Positions 24,791 through 38,010 of a stretch of 45,313 nucleotides of DNA are shown piece by piece. The notes under the pieces are model-generated. The model did no database searches and was not told where the DNA came from. It was given only the letters and a program-made list of their open reading frames with translations. The first letter of the stretch is position 1, and every line of letters begins with the position of its first letter. The stretch is from Karstenula rhodostoma CBS 690.94 (taxonomy: Eukaryota > Ascomycota > Dothideomycetes > Pleosporales > Didymosphaeriaceae), in the NCBI GenBank assembly GCA_010093485.1, contig MU001495.1, positions 2,790,571-2,835,883 of the forward strand. Direction: 5' to 3'. The position numbers and the translations under genes were made by a program.

Positions 24791-27700
24791 CTAGTATTAA
24801 ACTATTAATTATCTAATAAGTATATAGCCTATAGTAAAAAAGGATATAAATATAAAAAATATCTAAATAAATATTTTTACTATTTAGATACTAACTATAT
24901 AGTTAATATATACTATATAATCTAATATATAGCCACTTCTATTAAAGTACCTATTACTAAAAATACTTTTACTAAAATATTTACTACTATAAATATATCT
25001 ATTAAAGTACTAACTAATTTAAATATTATAGAGAATATTAGACCCCCTTTTAGTATATTTAAAATACTAGAGGTTAGCTAACTAGAAATTATAATATTTA
25101 TAATAGTATAGTCTAAATATATTTTATTTATATATCTATACTTAGTAACCTTATACCTAAGTAAAAATATAAAAGGTTATTAAATTTATAAAAAAGTTAT
25201 TTTCTAAATATCTATCTTTAATCTTTTATAGAATATTAAGATCTATAAGTTCTTACTTAATTTATTTTTTAATAACCCCTTACTTTTAGAGAAAGATAAA
25301 TATAATCTTAAGTAATTTAATATTTTAAACTATAATAAGTTCTATAAGTTAGTCTATAAAGAAAATACTACCTCTAGCCTCTACTATATTATTTAACTAG
25401 TAGAATTATATAAAAATAATAATAATAAAGTAATAAACTACCTTATTTTTAGTCTATTATTTAATAGTAAATAGGGCCTATTTATATCTTATATATATAT
25501 ATTTTAAGACGCGATATTAAAATATTATTAAATAGATATTTATTTTTATTCTACTACTACCTTATAGTTTAAAGATACTATAATTAAAGCTAATATATTA
25601 ATAAATAATTATTATATATATAATACCTTAATTAACTAGTTTTTATATAAGAAGATTAATATCTAACTTAGAATAGAATTATCTTCTAATATATACTCCT
25701 AATATAAGATTAAGGCTTATAAATAGTTTAATTACTATAATAAATTTTTAGTTATATACTTTTTTAATACTATTATAGAATTTAAGGTAATATTAGATAT
25801 AGTATTTATACTAATATATATATACCTAGTTAAAATTAATAAAAACTTTAATTAATACCTCTACTTCGCGCTTATAGTTATAAATAAGTATTTAAATCTT
25901 TATATTAATAGTAAATTTAATATTTAGTTTCTTAGTAAAAATATAAATAAGAGTAATATATAGTATAAAAGTATTATATCCTTAAATAGTTTTAGTAAAG
26001 GTCTAGAGTATTATATATAGGTTTAATAATCTTATAACTATAAGTCTAGATTTAATCTAGTATTTAAATTCTTAGCTAATTATATTATAAAGGCTAGAGA
26101 TTATAAAAATATTAATAAGCTATAGACTATACTAGACTATTACCCAGGAATCTAGATTTATATTTAGACTAAGAAACTAAAAAACTAGATTAAATATAAA
26201 ATTAATACCCTATAAAAGTTATTCTAAAAGAAAAAAAAGTTATAGTACCTATTTAATATACTCTTAAATAATAATATACTTAGCCTCCCTATATATAATT
26301 ACTTTAGCCTATATATTAAAAAGTATAGGTAAAAAATTATAAATATTATTATTAACTAAGCTACCTATATTATTAGACTAAAGGATAAGTAGCTAATATA
26401 CTTTATCTTTTTAAAGAGTTTATAAGGTATAGTTAGCCTTATATAAAATACTAGTAGTATATATAAATCTAGACTAATTAAGACTACTATATATTACTAC
26501 TATAAAATATTTATAAAAGGTTATAATATAGAATAATTCTAGATTATCTTATCTATTAATATATAGCTAAATAAACTGGCTATATAAATATATAATTATT
26601 TTATAGTATAATATAAAAAATATTATATAGACTATCTTAATACTAATATTCTATACTCTATTATAGTTTACTAGTATATATAAGTAATAGAGAAAAAAAT
26701 TTAGTAAAAAGATATATTTATTAAATATAAAGGTATTAATATTTATCTAGAATATATACTTAGCCCTAATAATTCTATTATTATTATTAATAATAATACT
26801 ACTAGTAGATCTAGTATAAAAAAACTATTAATTAATTATATACTATATATATTATTAGTAAAAAAGAATAATATCCTTAATAATATATAACTAAAGGAAG
26901 GCTATATATTTAAAAGATAGTAAATATTATATTTTACTAGTATTTCTATAATAGATAGACTCTACTATTCTATTATTAATCTAGATCTAAAAAAATATAA
27001 GTTATTTTATAACTTATTTAATAAATATAGTAAAGGCTATAAATTTAGGTTTAAGGATATAGAGATACTTAATATAGTTATAAATTATATAATAATCTAT
27101 TTAGTTAAGGTTATCTATACTATTTTTATAATACTATATATTCTATTAGAGTATTATATATATATAAAGTTATAGGCCTATACTATACTCTAGAATAAGG
27201 CTAGTAGAACTATTAAATATTAAGTACTTTACCCCTATATTTAGTTATAACTAAATACCTATTATATTTTCTTTAGAGATATTTACTAACTATCTCCTAT
27301 TATAGAATTAACTAAAATTATTAAAAATCTCTACTTTTAAAAGTAAACTAGTATTTTACTATTTATATACCTTTTACTTAGTAGCCTTTTCTAGCTCTAG
27401 TTAGACCTATAATACTAGTATATAGAGAATATTACTAGCTTAATAAATATAGTCTAGCTAGATAAGTAGTTATATACTAATTTTAGTATTAATAACTAGT
27501 CTAATATCCCCCTTATCTATAAGTTTTTTAAAAAGAAATTTAGTATAAAAAAAATAATTTATTTTATTTAAACTATAGGTAAGATTAATATAAACCTAAT
27601 TACTAAATTAAAATTTAATATACCCTTTATTAAATATAGTCTTAGTTTCCTAATCTAGTTTTTTAATTAGAGTTTTAAGGGTAAGGATATTCTTATTATT

Positions 27701-28240
27701 ATATCTTATATAGTATAGTATTTAGCCTATATTATAGATATTTATATAATTACTATATACCTATTAAGTAAGATAAAAAATACTAATAAGTTTAAAAATA
27801 TTTCTAAGGATATAATAAAGGTAATAATTATTACTATTAATAATATTTAGGATTTAGAAAAGGATATTATATTATTTAATAATATTATTACTAGTATTCT
27901 CGGTTTTATATCTAATATAAACTATATATTATTAACTCTTACTTATTCTTATAATAGTATAATTATTATTAGGGATAATACTACCTATTAGCTAGTATTA
28001 AATAAAGATAAGTATTACTAGAAAATTATATATTACTAAATAATATATTATTACTATAAGTAAAAATACTTTATAAATCTAGAGGGTAATAAGACTAAAA
28101 AATAGTAGGCTAAAATTAAACTTCTAATTAAATTAAATAAAATACTTACTAACCTCTATATTTTCTAGACTATAATTTAGAACCCTTATAATCTAGAAAA
28201 TAATAATATCTAGAAAGACCCTATTTTAGATATCTTTAAA

Positions 28241-28620
28241 GAGCTAAATAATAATAATAGTAGTAATAAAGATAATAGTAAAAATAATAGTAAAAATAAT
28301 AGTAATAGTAATAATAATAGCTAGAATAATAATAATAATAATAAAAATAGTAGTAATAGTAATAGTAGTATCTAGAATAATAGTATCTAGAATAATAGTA
28401 GTAGTAATAAAGATAATAATAATAAAAATAATAGTAATAAAAATAGTAGTAGTAATAATAGTATTACTAGGAGTAATAATAGTATTACTAGAAATAATAA
28501 TTTCTAGAATAGTAATTAATAGTAAATAAAAGGATAATAATACTAATAATAATAGTAAAACTAATAGTAATAGTAAAACTAATAGTAGTAGTAAAACTCT
28601 AATAATAATAGTAAAACTAA
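28241..28620 (+). repeat. AAT/AGT/AAA triplet low-complexity tail
   Basis: Almost pure AAT, AGT, AAA and TAA/TAG triplets in the frame of the SF1 helicase relic. They encode Asn/Ser/Lys and, with stops read as Gln, a Gln-rich end. RIP converts GAT to AAT and GGT to AGT when a T precedes, so the ancestral tail was probably richer in Asp and Gly. Confidence 0.8.
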
Positions 28621-28739
28621 TTATAGTTATAAAAATAGAAATAAAAACTATATTTATAATAACCCTAATAATAGTTACTATACTCTAGATAATTTTATTA
28701 AAGTTATTAGTATTATAATATTTTATAGTTTATAGTAGG

Positions 28740-29100
28740 TAATAATATAAAGTAAATAGTTTAATTAAAATAATAAAAACTCGCCTTTATAATTAACTAC
28801 TAGTTCGTTATTTAAGGTATAATTATATAGAAAAATAGAGATAGGAATTAATATATAATACTACTATCCCTATAAAAGTATTATTTAAAATTATTAATAA
28901 AGCTTAATTTCTCTAATATAAAAGGCTTCCTATTAGAGAGTTTTTATTTAAAATTTTAGTATTATTAAATTTTATATTAGATAAAAGTAGAGTTAGTTTC
29001 TAATACTAATATTACTTATTAGCTTATATAATTATAATTAATTATAGGGCCTACTATAGGGTAGGAATTTAACTTTCTATAAATTAAAATAAATCTACTC
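28740..29100. other. Short intergenic stretch, nothing recognised
   Basis: About 360 bp after the SF1 helicase relic, before the minisatellite block. I see neither a gene nor a clear repeat. A 3' untranslated region of the preceding gene would lie here. Confidence 0.4.
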
Positions 29101-30810
29101 TTTTCTTATTTAGTAAAAATTTTATTATATATAAACCTATATAATTTTATATAAATATTACTTTATATAAACTTATATAAACTTAACTTAATATAAATTT
29201 ATCTAATTTAATATAAGCTAGTATAATTTTAATTTTATATAAATTTCTATAAACTTCTATAAACTTATATAAACTTAATTTAATATAAATTTATCTAATT
29301 TAATATAAGCTAGTATAATTTTAATTTTATATAAATTTTTATAAACTTCTATAAACTTATATAGACTTAACTTAATATAAATTTATCTTATTTAATATAA
29401 GCTAGTATAATTCTAACCTTTTTAAAACCTCTATAATCTATTAAAATATATAATAAATTTAATAATAATAAATTAACTATAATAAATTAAATTTATCTTT
29501 TATTTATTTATATAATAGTATACTATTTATTTTACTTATTTAATTATAAATTAAAATAAACTAATAATTATTTATATTAGTTTTTTTTTATATATAACTA
29601 TTTATATAATCTAGTTATAATTTATATATTTAATTTTTTATATTTTAATCTAAGTCTAATACTATATCTTTAAAAATTATATTTATATTAAAATTAATAA
29701 TTTAGTATTTATATTATTATTACTTTAATTATATTATTAGTAAAGAGTTCTATACTATTTATATTATAATTAGTAATTTTAATAAATAAAGTATTATTTA
29801 TATTTAAAATATAATAACGAAATTTTATTTATATAATTTTAATAATTATTATAAAAATATAAAATATTTTATAACTATATTTTTATATAACTAGTTACTA
29901 TAATAGCTATAAAATTAATTTTATAAAAACTTTACTTTATATAAATTTATTTAATTTAATTAAAAATAATTTAAACTTAATTTTATAGAATCTATTATAC
30001 TCTAGTATATAATTAATTTATATAAATTTTATTACCCTTAATTTTATATTAGTTTATATAATTTAGAAATAGGCTAGTTTAATTAAAACTTTTTTTAACT
30101 CTATTTACTTTACTATAAGCTTAATTCTATATAAATTTATCTAGTTTATTTTAAAATAATATAAATTTAATTTTATTACTAGTTTTATAAACCTAACTAT
30201 ATTTATATAAAGAAATAAAAGTTTTATTTTATATAAACTTAAGTTTATAAAAACTTCTATAAATATAGTTAAAGTAATATAAATTTAATATTATAAAATC
30301 TTCTATAAACTTATTTAAAGTAATATAAACTTAAATTTATAAAAACTTCTATAAATATAGTTAAAAATAATATAAAATTAATTTTATAAAAACTTCTATA
30401 AATATAGTTAAAATAATATAAACTTAACTTTATATAAATCTTTATAAACTTTATTTTATATAAACTTTTATAAATTTATAAAAATTTTTATAAACTTTAT
30501 TTTATATAAAGTTAAATAAACTTTTATAAATTTTACTTATTATAAACTTATATAATTTAATAATAATTTCTATAAACTTATATAAACTAATATAAACTAA
30601 TATAAACTTTACTTACTATAAACTTTTATAAATTATTATAAACCTTACTTACTATAAATTTATATAATTTAATAATAATTTCTATAAACTTATATAAACT
30701 AATATAAACTATTATAAACTTTATTTACTATAAACTTTTATAAATTATTATAAACTTTACTTATTATAAATTTATATAATTTAATAATAATTTCTATAAA
30801 CTTATATAAA
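29101..30810. repeat. Minisatellite block built on TATAAACTT modules
   Basis: Three related arrays. At 29150-29425 a 92-bp unit is repeated nearly three times (GCTAGTATAATT at 29217, 29309 and 29401). Around 30250-30440 a 92/46-bp periodicity appears (AAACTTCT at 30251, 30343 and 30390). At 30541-30810 a 112-bp unit recurs (TAATAATTTC at 30563, 30673 and 30785, the first spacing slightly irregular). All share TATAAACTT and ATATAAACTTA modules and very few C residues. The stretch 29430-30240 between arrays is extremely AT-rich with scattered copies of the same module. The array runs directly into the gap. Confidence 0.85.
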
Positions 30811-31539
30811 NNNNNNNNNNNNNNNNNNNNNNNNNNNNNNNNNNNNNNNNNNNNNNNNNNNNNNNNNNNNNNNNNNNNNNNNNNNNNNNNNNNNNNNNNN
30901 NNNNNNNNNNNNNNNNNNNNNNNNNNNNNNNNNNNNNNNNNNNNNNNNNNNNNNNNNNNNNNNNNNNNNNNNNNNNNNNNNNNNNNNNNNNNNNNNNNNN
31001 NNNNNNNNNNNNNNNNNNNNNNNNNNNNNNNNNNNNNNNNNNNNNNNNNNNNNNNNNNNNNNNNNNNNNNNNNNNNNNNNNNNNNNNNNNNNNNNNNNNN
31101 NNNNNNNNNNNNNNNNNNNNNNNNNNNNNNNNNNNNNNNNNNNNNNNNNNNNNNNNNNNNNNNNNNNNNNNNNNNNNNNNNNNNNNNNNNNNNNNNNNNN
31201 NNNNNNNNNNNNNNNNNNNNNNNNNNNNNNNNNNNNNNNNNNNNNNNNNNNNNNNNNNNNNNNNNNNNNNNNNNNNNNNNNNNNNNNNNNNNNNNNNNNN
31301 NNNNNNNNNNNNNNNNNNNNNNNNNNNNNNNNNNNNNNNNNNNNNNNNNNNNNNNNNNNNNNNNNNNNNNNNNNNNNNNNNNNNNNNNNNNNNNNNNNNN
31401 NNNNNNNNNNNNNNNNNNNNNNNNNNNNNNNNNNNNNNNNNNNNNNNNNNNNNNNNNNNNNNNNNNNNNNNNNNNNNNNNNNNNNNNNNNNNNNNNNNNN
31501 NNNNNNNNNNNNNNNNNNNNNNNNNNNNNNNNNNNNNNN
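30811..31539. other. Assembly gap (729 N)
   Basis: A run of N that begins in the middle of a 112-bp tandem-repeat unit. The assembler probably failed inside the minisatellite, so the real distance may differ from 729 bp. Confidence 0.99.
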
Positions 31540-33400
31540 TATTCTATTAACTAATACTAATTATTCTATTAATTAATACCCGGTATCTAGAAACTATAAT
31601 AGGGGTAGTTATAAAAGTTTATAACTTTTTTATAGTTCTCCTTAGTATAATCTTTTATATATATCTAAACTTTTCTATTAATTCCTATTATAAGATATAT
31701 TCTCCTATATACTAATATTACTAAAACTTTCCTTTTTAATAGTATAATATACTAGCTATAGATCTTTTACTAAATTATATTTTACTAAGTTACTATCTAA
31801 TAGTTCCTCTAATAATAATTTTTTAGGAGGTAATCTATTTATTATATAAGTAATATATATATCCTTAATTATTATAGAATTTTTAAATACCTCTTTATTA
31901 TACTTTATAACTATATCTATTTAGAAATTAAACTATATTATAATTATACCTTTTTTAATATATATATTTAAGATAGTATTCTAAGGTAAAATTATAAATA
32001 TTTTAATTCTAAACTTTACCCTTAGTATATATTACCTTTTTTTTATTTTTAGCTATTTTCTAAATTCTTTCTATATAGATAGGTCTATATACTCTATAAT
32101 TTCTTCCCCTTTTACTATATAATATAAAACTCTAAATAAATATTTCTTTATTATAATTATATAGCCTCTTTCTTATCTACTAAATAGTACTTTTTACTCC
32201 TATACTATTATTTCTACTACTTTAAATTCTATCTAAATTATTACCTATATCTATTACTATCTTATCTCCCTAATAATTCTAATAGCCTAGCCCTATTTTA
32301 TTATTATATATAGCGATATAAATCTTATTATATCCTTCTCTATAAAACTAGACTTTATATATATACCTCTTAAATACTATAATAATACTAGCTAATTTTA
32401 TTTTTAATTTATATTACTTTTTTTATTTCCTCTAGATAATATACTTTCCCCTACTATAAGTTTACTTACTCTATTTTCTATATTAGTAAAGAATCTCTTT
32501 CCTTTTTTATACTATACTCTCTATACCTATAGTACTATTTTCTAATTCTATAAATAGTTTATTACTTTAACTATTATAATTTTACTAATTATATTATCTA
32601 TTATATCTATATCTACTTTTAATAAACCCTAGATAAATTTTTTATATCTTTACTTCTTTTTACTTATTATAATATTTTTAGCTATTATAGTAAATAAGTT
32701 TTATATACTTATTACCTTTTATACTATTATTTTTTTTAACTTCTATTTTAGTCTTTTATTTATCTCTTTTATACTAGTTTCTCTTAGCTATTTCTTTTTT
32801 CTCTTTTTTATATTTTAGTTCTCCTCTTTATTATTCTATCTTTTAGTATACCTCTTTTTAGTACTAACTCTACTAGTACTTTTATATACTTCCCTAATAT
32901 TAGCCTTTTTATCCTCTACTATCTAATTCTTATACTTTTATATAATAAACTAGGTAATATTTTTTTTTAAAGTATATTAATATACCTATTATACTATATC
33001 CTCTAGTATAGATATTATAAAAATATTACTAATAGAGCTATTTTTATTATATACTTCTCTATATATAGGGCCCCTAGAATATATAACTTTATATATATAC
33101 TATAGTATATCTAGTAAATTATTTTTAATTAGTTCCTTTTTTTTATAAATACCTAATAGTATATATACTATTATTATTAATATATTTATTATTTAATATT
33201 AGTAACTATATTATCCTTATTATATACTAATATATAATATTTTTCTAGTCTAGCTTAGTAGCTATCTAATTTTAGTCTAGACTATAGCTAAAATTAAATA
33301 GTACTATATATTCCCTCTACCTTAGTAGCCTACTAATTTTAACTTAAATTAGGGCTAAAATTAAGACTACCTCTTCTATTTATTATAGCCTAAATAATAT
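31540..33400 (-). pseudogene. Unidentified coiled-coil-type relic, minus strand
   Basis: I do not recognise this gene. The minus strand reads coherently over most of the segment. Near 32600-32980 it is strongly enriched in Lys, Glu and Gln (pattern like KKEKKEIAKRN), suggesting a coiled coil. A later part, about 31640-32110, reads as an ordinary globular sequence with segments such as KYNKEVFKNS and NRLPPKKLLLEELL, and reaches stops about 70-80 bp from the gap. It is head-to-head with the second RecQ relic starting near 33470. No catalytic motif is visible. It could be a structural gene or part of a mobile element. Confidence 0.4.
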
Positions 33401-33469
33401 TTATTTATTTTAATAAAGCTTATAATTTTATATCCTATATATTATATTACTATACTCTTTTTTTTAATA

Positions 33470-36400
33470 AGGTATTTTTTTACTTTAGTAGAGAGTACTA
33501 TAATACTACTATACCTAAATAAAAATATAAAATCTAAAAGTTAGTTAATAATCTATTTAATAACTATTCTTTTCTATAAAACTATAAGGACTTTATTATT
33601 CCTACTAAGGTTAAGATACTCTATTCTAGTCTACTAGTATATAGTAATAGCTATTACTATAATATATATAGCTTAATTATTACTAGAGTTACTATAAAGT
33701 ATAATATATTTACTTATCTATATAATAATTATATAATCTATAGCTATTTCTATAATAGTATAATTAAGTACTATTTCTAGTACTCTAACTATATTAGAAT
33801 AGTTATAAGTTAATAGTTCTTTCCTTTTATTCTATCCCTATTTACCTATCTTAGTATAACCTACTAATTTAAGGTATCTTTTACTAGTATTATAGGAACC
33901 CTATCTAAGCTATATAGTATCCCTATATTTCTAATTAATTTATATTCTAATTTTTATTACTTTTAATCTATATTATCTCTAGCTAAGTCTATTACTCCTA
34001 CTATATAACTAAATTATAATATAGCCTCTTTTCTAAAGTTTTAGCTATAATATACTTTAGTATAGATATAATATATATAGAAATAATAGCTATAATCTAT
34101 ATCTAGTATATTTTCTATATTTATAAATCTATAGATAATATATACTAGATTTTTAGAAATTTTTACTAGTATTATTATATAGTAAATATACCTAGTATTT
34201 ATTATTATATCTAAAGTTAAACTTAAATCTAAACTCTTTTATTTATATACTACTATAAAGAGTATAGCTTATATATAGTAAAATATAGTAATAAAAACCT
34301 TTTACTTTATATAAATCTAAGTAATATAGAAGTATAAATATAATATTTCTATAGTTTCTATTAAATTTTATTAAGACTTTATTTTTTATTATACTAATTC
34401 TCTTTAGAAGATTTTCCTCTTTTTCTTTTATATTTTATTTTCTAGGGTTATATAATTTAAGACCCTTTATTTATAAAAATATTAGTAATTAGTTTAAAAG
34501 TAGGTTATAATCTATCTAGATATAATAGAAGTTCTCTCTATTATTAAAAAATACTATAACTATATATATTTAAACCTATTTAAAGGATATTATTATACTT
34601 TCTAGCTCTCCTTACTAGAATAAACTAGCTAGTTTACTTAGTTTAAACTTATTCTTATTACTTTAGTAGCCTTCCTTAGTCTCTCCCTCTAAGGTAATAG
34701 ATTTTAAAAGGCTTATAATTTTACTATTAATATATTAGCCCTTAAAAAGATATATAGATTTACTAGTTTATAGTATTTCTAAGATATATTTCTCTATATA
34801 GTATTTATAGAAACTCTAGATTATTTTAATTCTAATTTACTAGTTTTTTAAAAGGAGGTTAGCTTTCTTATTACTAAATTAAATAACTATAAGATAGAGA
34901 ATTAGAATAGAGAGCTATATAATATATTTAAAATATAAATATATAATTATTTTATTATAAAGTATTTTATCTCTATAAATTAGTTTATTAATATAGTATA
35001 TTTCCTTAGTACCTTTTAGTATAGAAAGAACTTAAATACCTTTATCTATTAGAATAGAGATAGTATAACTATTTATAAAATTAAAATAAACCTTATTTTA
35101 TTCTCTTTTATAGTAAATAATCTATTTAAAAAGGTATTTATTCTCCTCTACTAGCTAGTATTTATATAGATATAGATAGGGCTACCCTCTATTCTATAGA
35201 ATATACTAAAAAAAAATCTAAAAAATATAACCCCTAGCTTTAGTATCTTTAATATAGATAACTTATAACTTAAGTATAATACTAGTTTTATTATCTAATA
35301 GCTTTTATAGTTATTTAATATAAAGGGCTCTAAAGGTTATCTATTTACTAGTATTAAAAATTATACCTAGATATAATAGTACTATAATTTTATTTAAGAA
35401 TTTCTTAATATACTCTTAGGTCTTATATATTTTATAAGTGGCTAGTTTAGTTATAGTACTAAAGTATTAAATTTATAATTTAAAAATAGTTATATAACTA
35501 GTATCTAGAATATATTTCTCTATAATAGCCTTATTACTATTATTCCTTAATATTATAAGGGCTATAATAGAGATAAATTTATAAAAACTATTTATTATTT
35601 TTTTCCTTATAAAATAGGTAACCTTTTAGTCTAGTATATTTAGTTTATTTATTCTTTCTACCTTATTATATAGGGATAAATTAATAAGGAGATATATAAC
35701 TATTACTATAATTAAGTCTAGAGCTATTTACTTTAGCTAAACCTATTTAATAAGTAATAAACTATCTCTTAAACTCTTAGTTATATTATAAGGCGGGTAA
35801 TACTTTATTAAATAGAAAAAGAGATTAATATTAGTATAATATACTATTTCCTTATTACTTTTAATAGAAAGCTTTCTACTACTAATTACCTACTATAGAA
35901 ATTATTAAAGGAGGAGGTTAATAAGATAATAGATAAAGTAGAGGTAAAAGTCTATAAAATATAAACTAGCTATTTACTAGAAATAGCCTATATAGTTTAT
36001 ACTCTAGATATCTTAAAAATTTTTACTTATAAGTTTAATAATTTAGAGGTATATTTTAAAATATCTACTAAATAGTATAAGGCCCTAGGATTCCTTTTAA
36101 TCTAAAAGAAAGAGGTCCTCTAGAAAGCTAAAAAAGCTATTTATTCTAATTATTTAAATATTAATATAGTATAACTATTATAAGAGAATCTTAAAAAATT
36201 AATCTAGTTTAGAAAATAATAAGAGTAAGCTCTTTATATAATCTTAATAGAAGAGAGTATAGTTATCTATATTATAGGTACTAAATCTAGTAAAAGTCTT
36301 TTTTTTCTCCTTTCTATCTATTTTCTAGACTATAGTTAAACTATTATTATTATTCTACTAGTAGTATTTTATTCTAATTTTCTTTATTATTATTTTAAAT

Positions 36401-38010
36401 TATAGATTAGAGCTATTATATAGTAGTAAGGAGTATATAATAAGTAAGTATCTATTATTTTAGTAACCTCTAAAAGTATTTTAAATAATTTCTTTTAGAC
36501 TTATATTACTAGATAGAAAGTATTAGAAGTATTAGAGAGGATTATAGTAAATAAGTTCTACTATATTATTCTTCTAAATATAGTTTATTATTTTTACCTT
36601 TATAATTTTTATATATTTACTAAATATTATATTTCTCTTATACTCCTTTCTATAACCCTACTACCTACTAAATAAAGTTAAGTCTTTTAACTTTTTAAAC
36701 TTCCTACTAATATTATAATTTTTAGGGAGTCTATTATTTAGTCTAAAATTTAGTATAAGGTTTATATCTTATATATAATAAATATAGACTCTATAATAGT
36801 TATAGTAGAATATATTAAAGAAATTCTCTAATTATATAAAAAGGTTTTTATTTATATTAACCTTATTATAACTATAGATATACTAGCTCTATAGCTTAAC
36901 TATCCTAAATACTATAGAAAAATAAAAAAAAAAAAATAATTTATAAGTCTAATATAATTCTAGACTTTAAAAATAGGTACTATAGTAGCTATAAGTATTC
37001 TTATAAAAGGCCTAGATATACTAGATATATATATAATACTATATTTTATACTATTAATAAACTTTTATAACCTTATCTAGATAGATAAATAGATTAGTTA
37101 GAATAGTAAATTTAGCCTTACTAAACTAGTACTAGTAAATACTATCCCTAATATATATTTTAATAAAACTAGTAATATAGTAAAAATACCTATTCTTATC
37201 TATATATAACTCTAGTCTCTAAATAAAGTCTACTATTATATTATTATTAATAGCTTTCTAGATAGTAATATCTTAAAAATAATATATACCCTTTCTAAGT
37301 AATTTTATAATATTTATATACTAAGATTCTACCCTTTTATATAAACTAGTTCTATTTAGATACTATAAACTCTCTAGTTAAAAAGATAGTTATTAGTAGT
37401 ACTAATATTAATATTAATATACTAGGGTCTATTACTTTTATATATTCTAATATTCTATAGCTATACTTATAGAAATATAATAATACCTATAAAATAATCC
37501 TCTTTTTAAAGTAAATTTATATTTATATAGTCTTAATATACTACTCTAATTTATAAATAGTAAACTCTCTATTATATATATCTTTTACCTCTACTAAATA
37601 AAGGAGAGAACTTAACTTCTTTATATAGAATATTAATAATACTAGTAAGCTATATATTAAGTTATTCTATAATAAATTATTTACTTATATAGTCTACTAG
37701 AGGCTATATTATATTACCTACTTTATTAAAGGAGACCCGTTTAAATATAGATAGGATTAGTATACTAGTATTAATAATAGTTAAGTTAAGTATATTAAAA
37801 ATACTATTATAATCTATTAATATACTATAAATAATAAATAAATAAAGGGTAATTACTAGTTTTATCTAATACCTATTAACTACTATCTAGAGTAGATATT
37901 TCTAGAAATAAATAAAGTAAAAATTATTCTAGCCTAATAAGGTCTCTATATTAATAAATATATAATTTATAATATTTAGACTATTCTTTAGAATAAATAT
38001 AAAGCTATAC
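33470..38010 (+). pseudogene. RecQ-type telomere-linked helicase relic (second copy)
   Basis: The clearest helicase of the window, in one frame from 33481 to about 37330. An N-terminal zinc-finger-like region is at 33600-34030. The family signature upstream of RecQ is at 35401-35680: SG-stop (SGQ) at 35437-35445 and YYKGY (YHKGY) at 35551-35565. RecQ motifs: I, GTKSSKS (GTGSGKS), 36277-36297; Ia around 36340-36380; II, NKFYY (DEFHY), 36550-36564; III, LLSITLLP, 36643-36666; V, GTIVAISILIKGLDI (G.IVATS.LGKGLD), 36976-37020, with the VI region just after. The Cys-type C-terminal segment with SFLDS lies at 37228-37300. A last Cys/His-rich part, with KGDPF near 37730, is in another frame, implying an intron or indel around 37330-37570. 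Length fits the family (about 1500 codons). Confidence 0.85.

Larger units (their letters stand above)
24190..28735 (+). pseudogene. CCHC zinc-knuckle plus SF1 (UPF1-like) helicase relic
   Basis: A single frame can be followed from about 24242 to two stops at 28733-28738, about 1500 codons. In order: a charged N-terminal region with Lys/Asn (probably once Asp-rich); 18-residue repeats at 24555-24790; a zinc knuckle C-x2-C-x4-H-x4-C at 24821-24862, with all four ligands now TAT; a long middle region; then SF1 helicase motifs. Motif II is NKAS (for DEAS) at 27194-27205. Motif III is RDIY-stop-LSP (for GDxxQLsP) at 27275-27298. Motif V is near 27836-27865 (stop-DLEKDI for QGxEKDI). A motif VI region with LGF...LLTLTYS near 27899-27946 parallels the GF..D..R.NVALTRA pattern of UPF1/NAM7/SEN1 helicases. 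I could not confirm motif I. An Asn/Ser/Gln-rich tail ends the frame. The knuckle and helicase share a frame, so this looks like one gene. Confidence 0.7.

Noticed and set aside
24821..24862. Retrotransposon gag as the origin of the zinc knuckle
   Set aside because: Considered first because of the CCHC pattern, but no reverse transcriptase, integrase or LTR follows. The same frame leads into SF1 helicase motifs instead.
26811..26840. Walker A motif of the SF1 helicase (SRSSIKK)
   Set aside because: The spacing to motif II is plausible, but RIP in TG context cannot easily turn a GK[ST] sequence into this one, so I do not call it motif I.
29430..30240. Centromere-like core
   Set aside because: Extreme AT content and repeats resemble some fungal centromeres, but the region is within 16 kb of the telomere and consists of short minisatellite modules.
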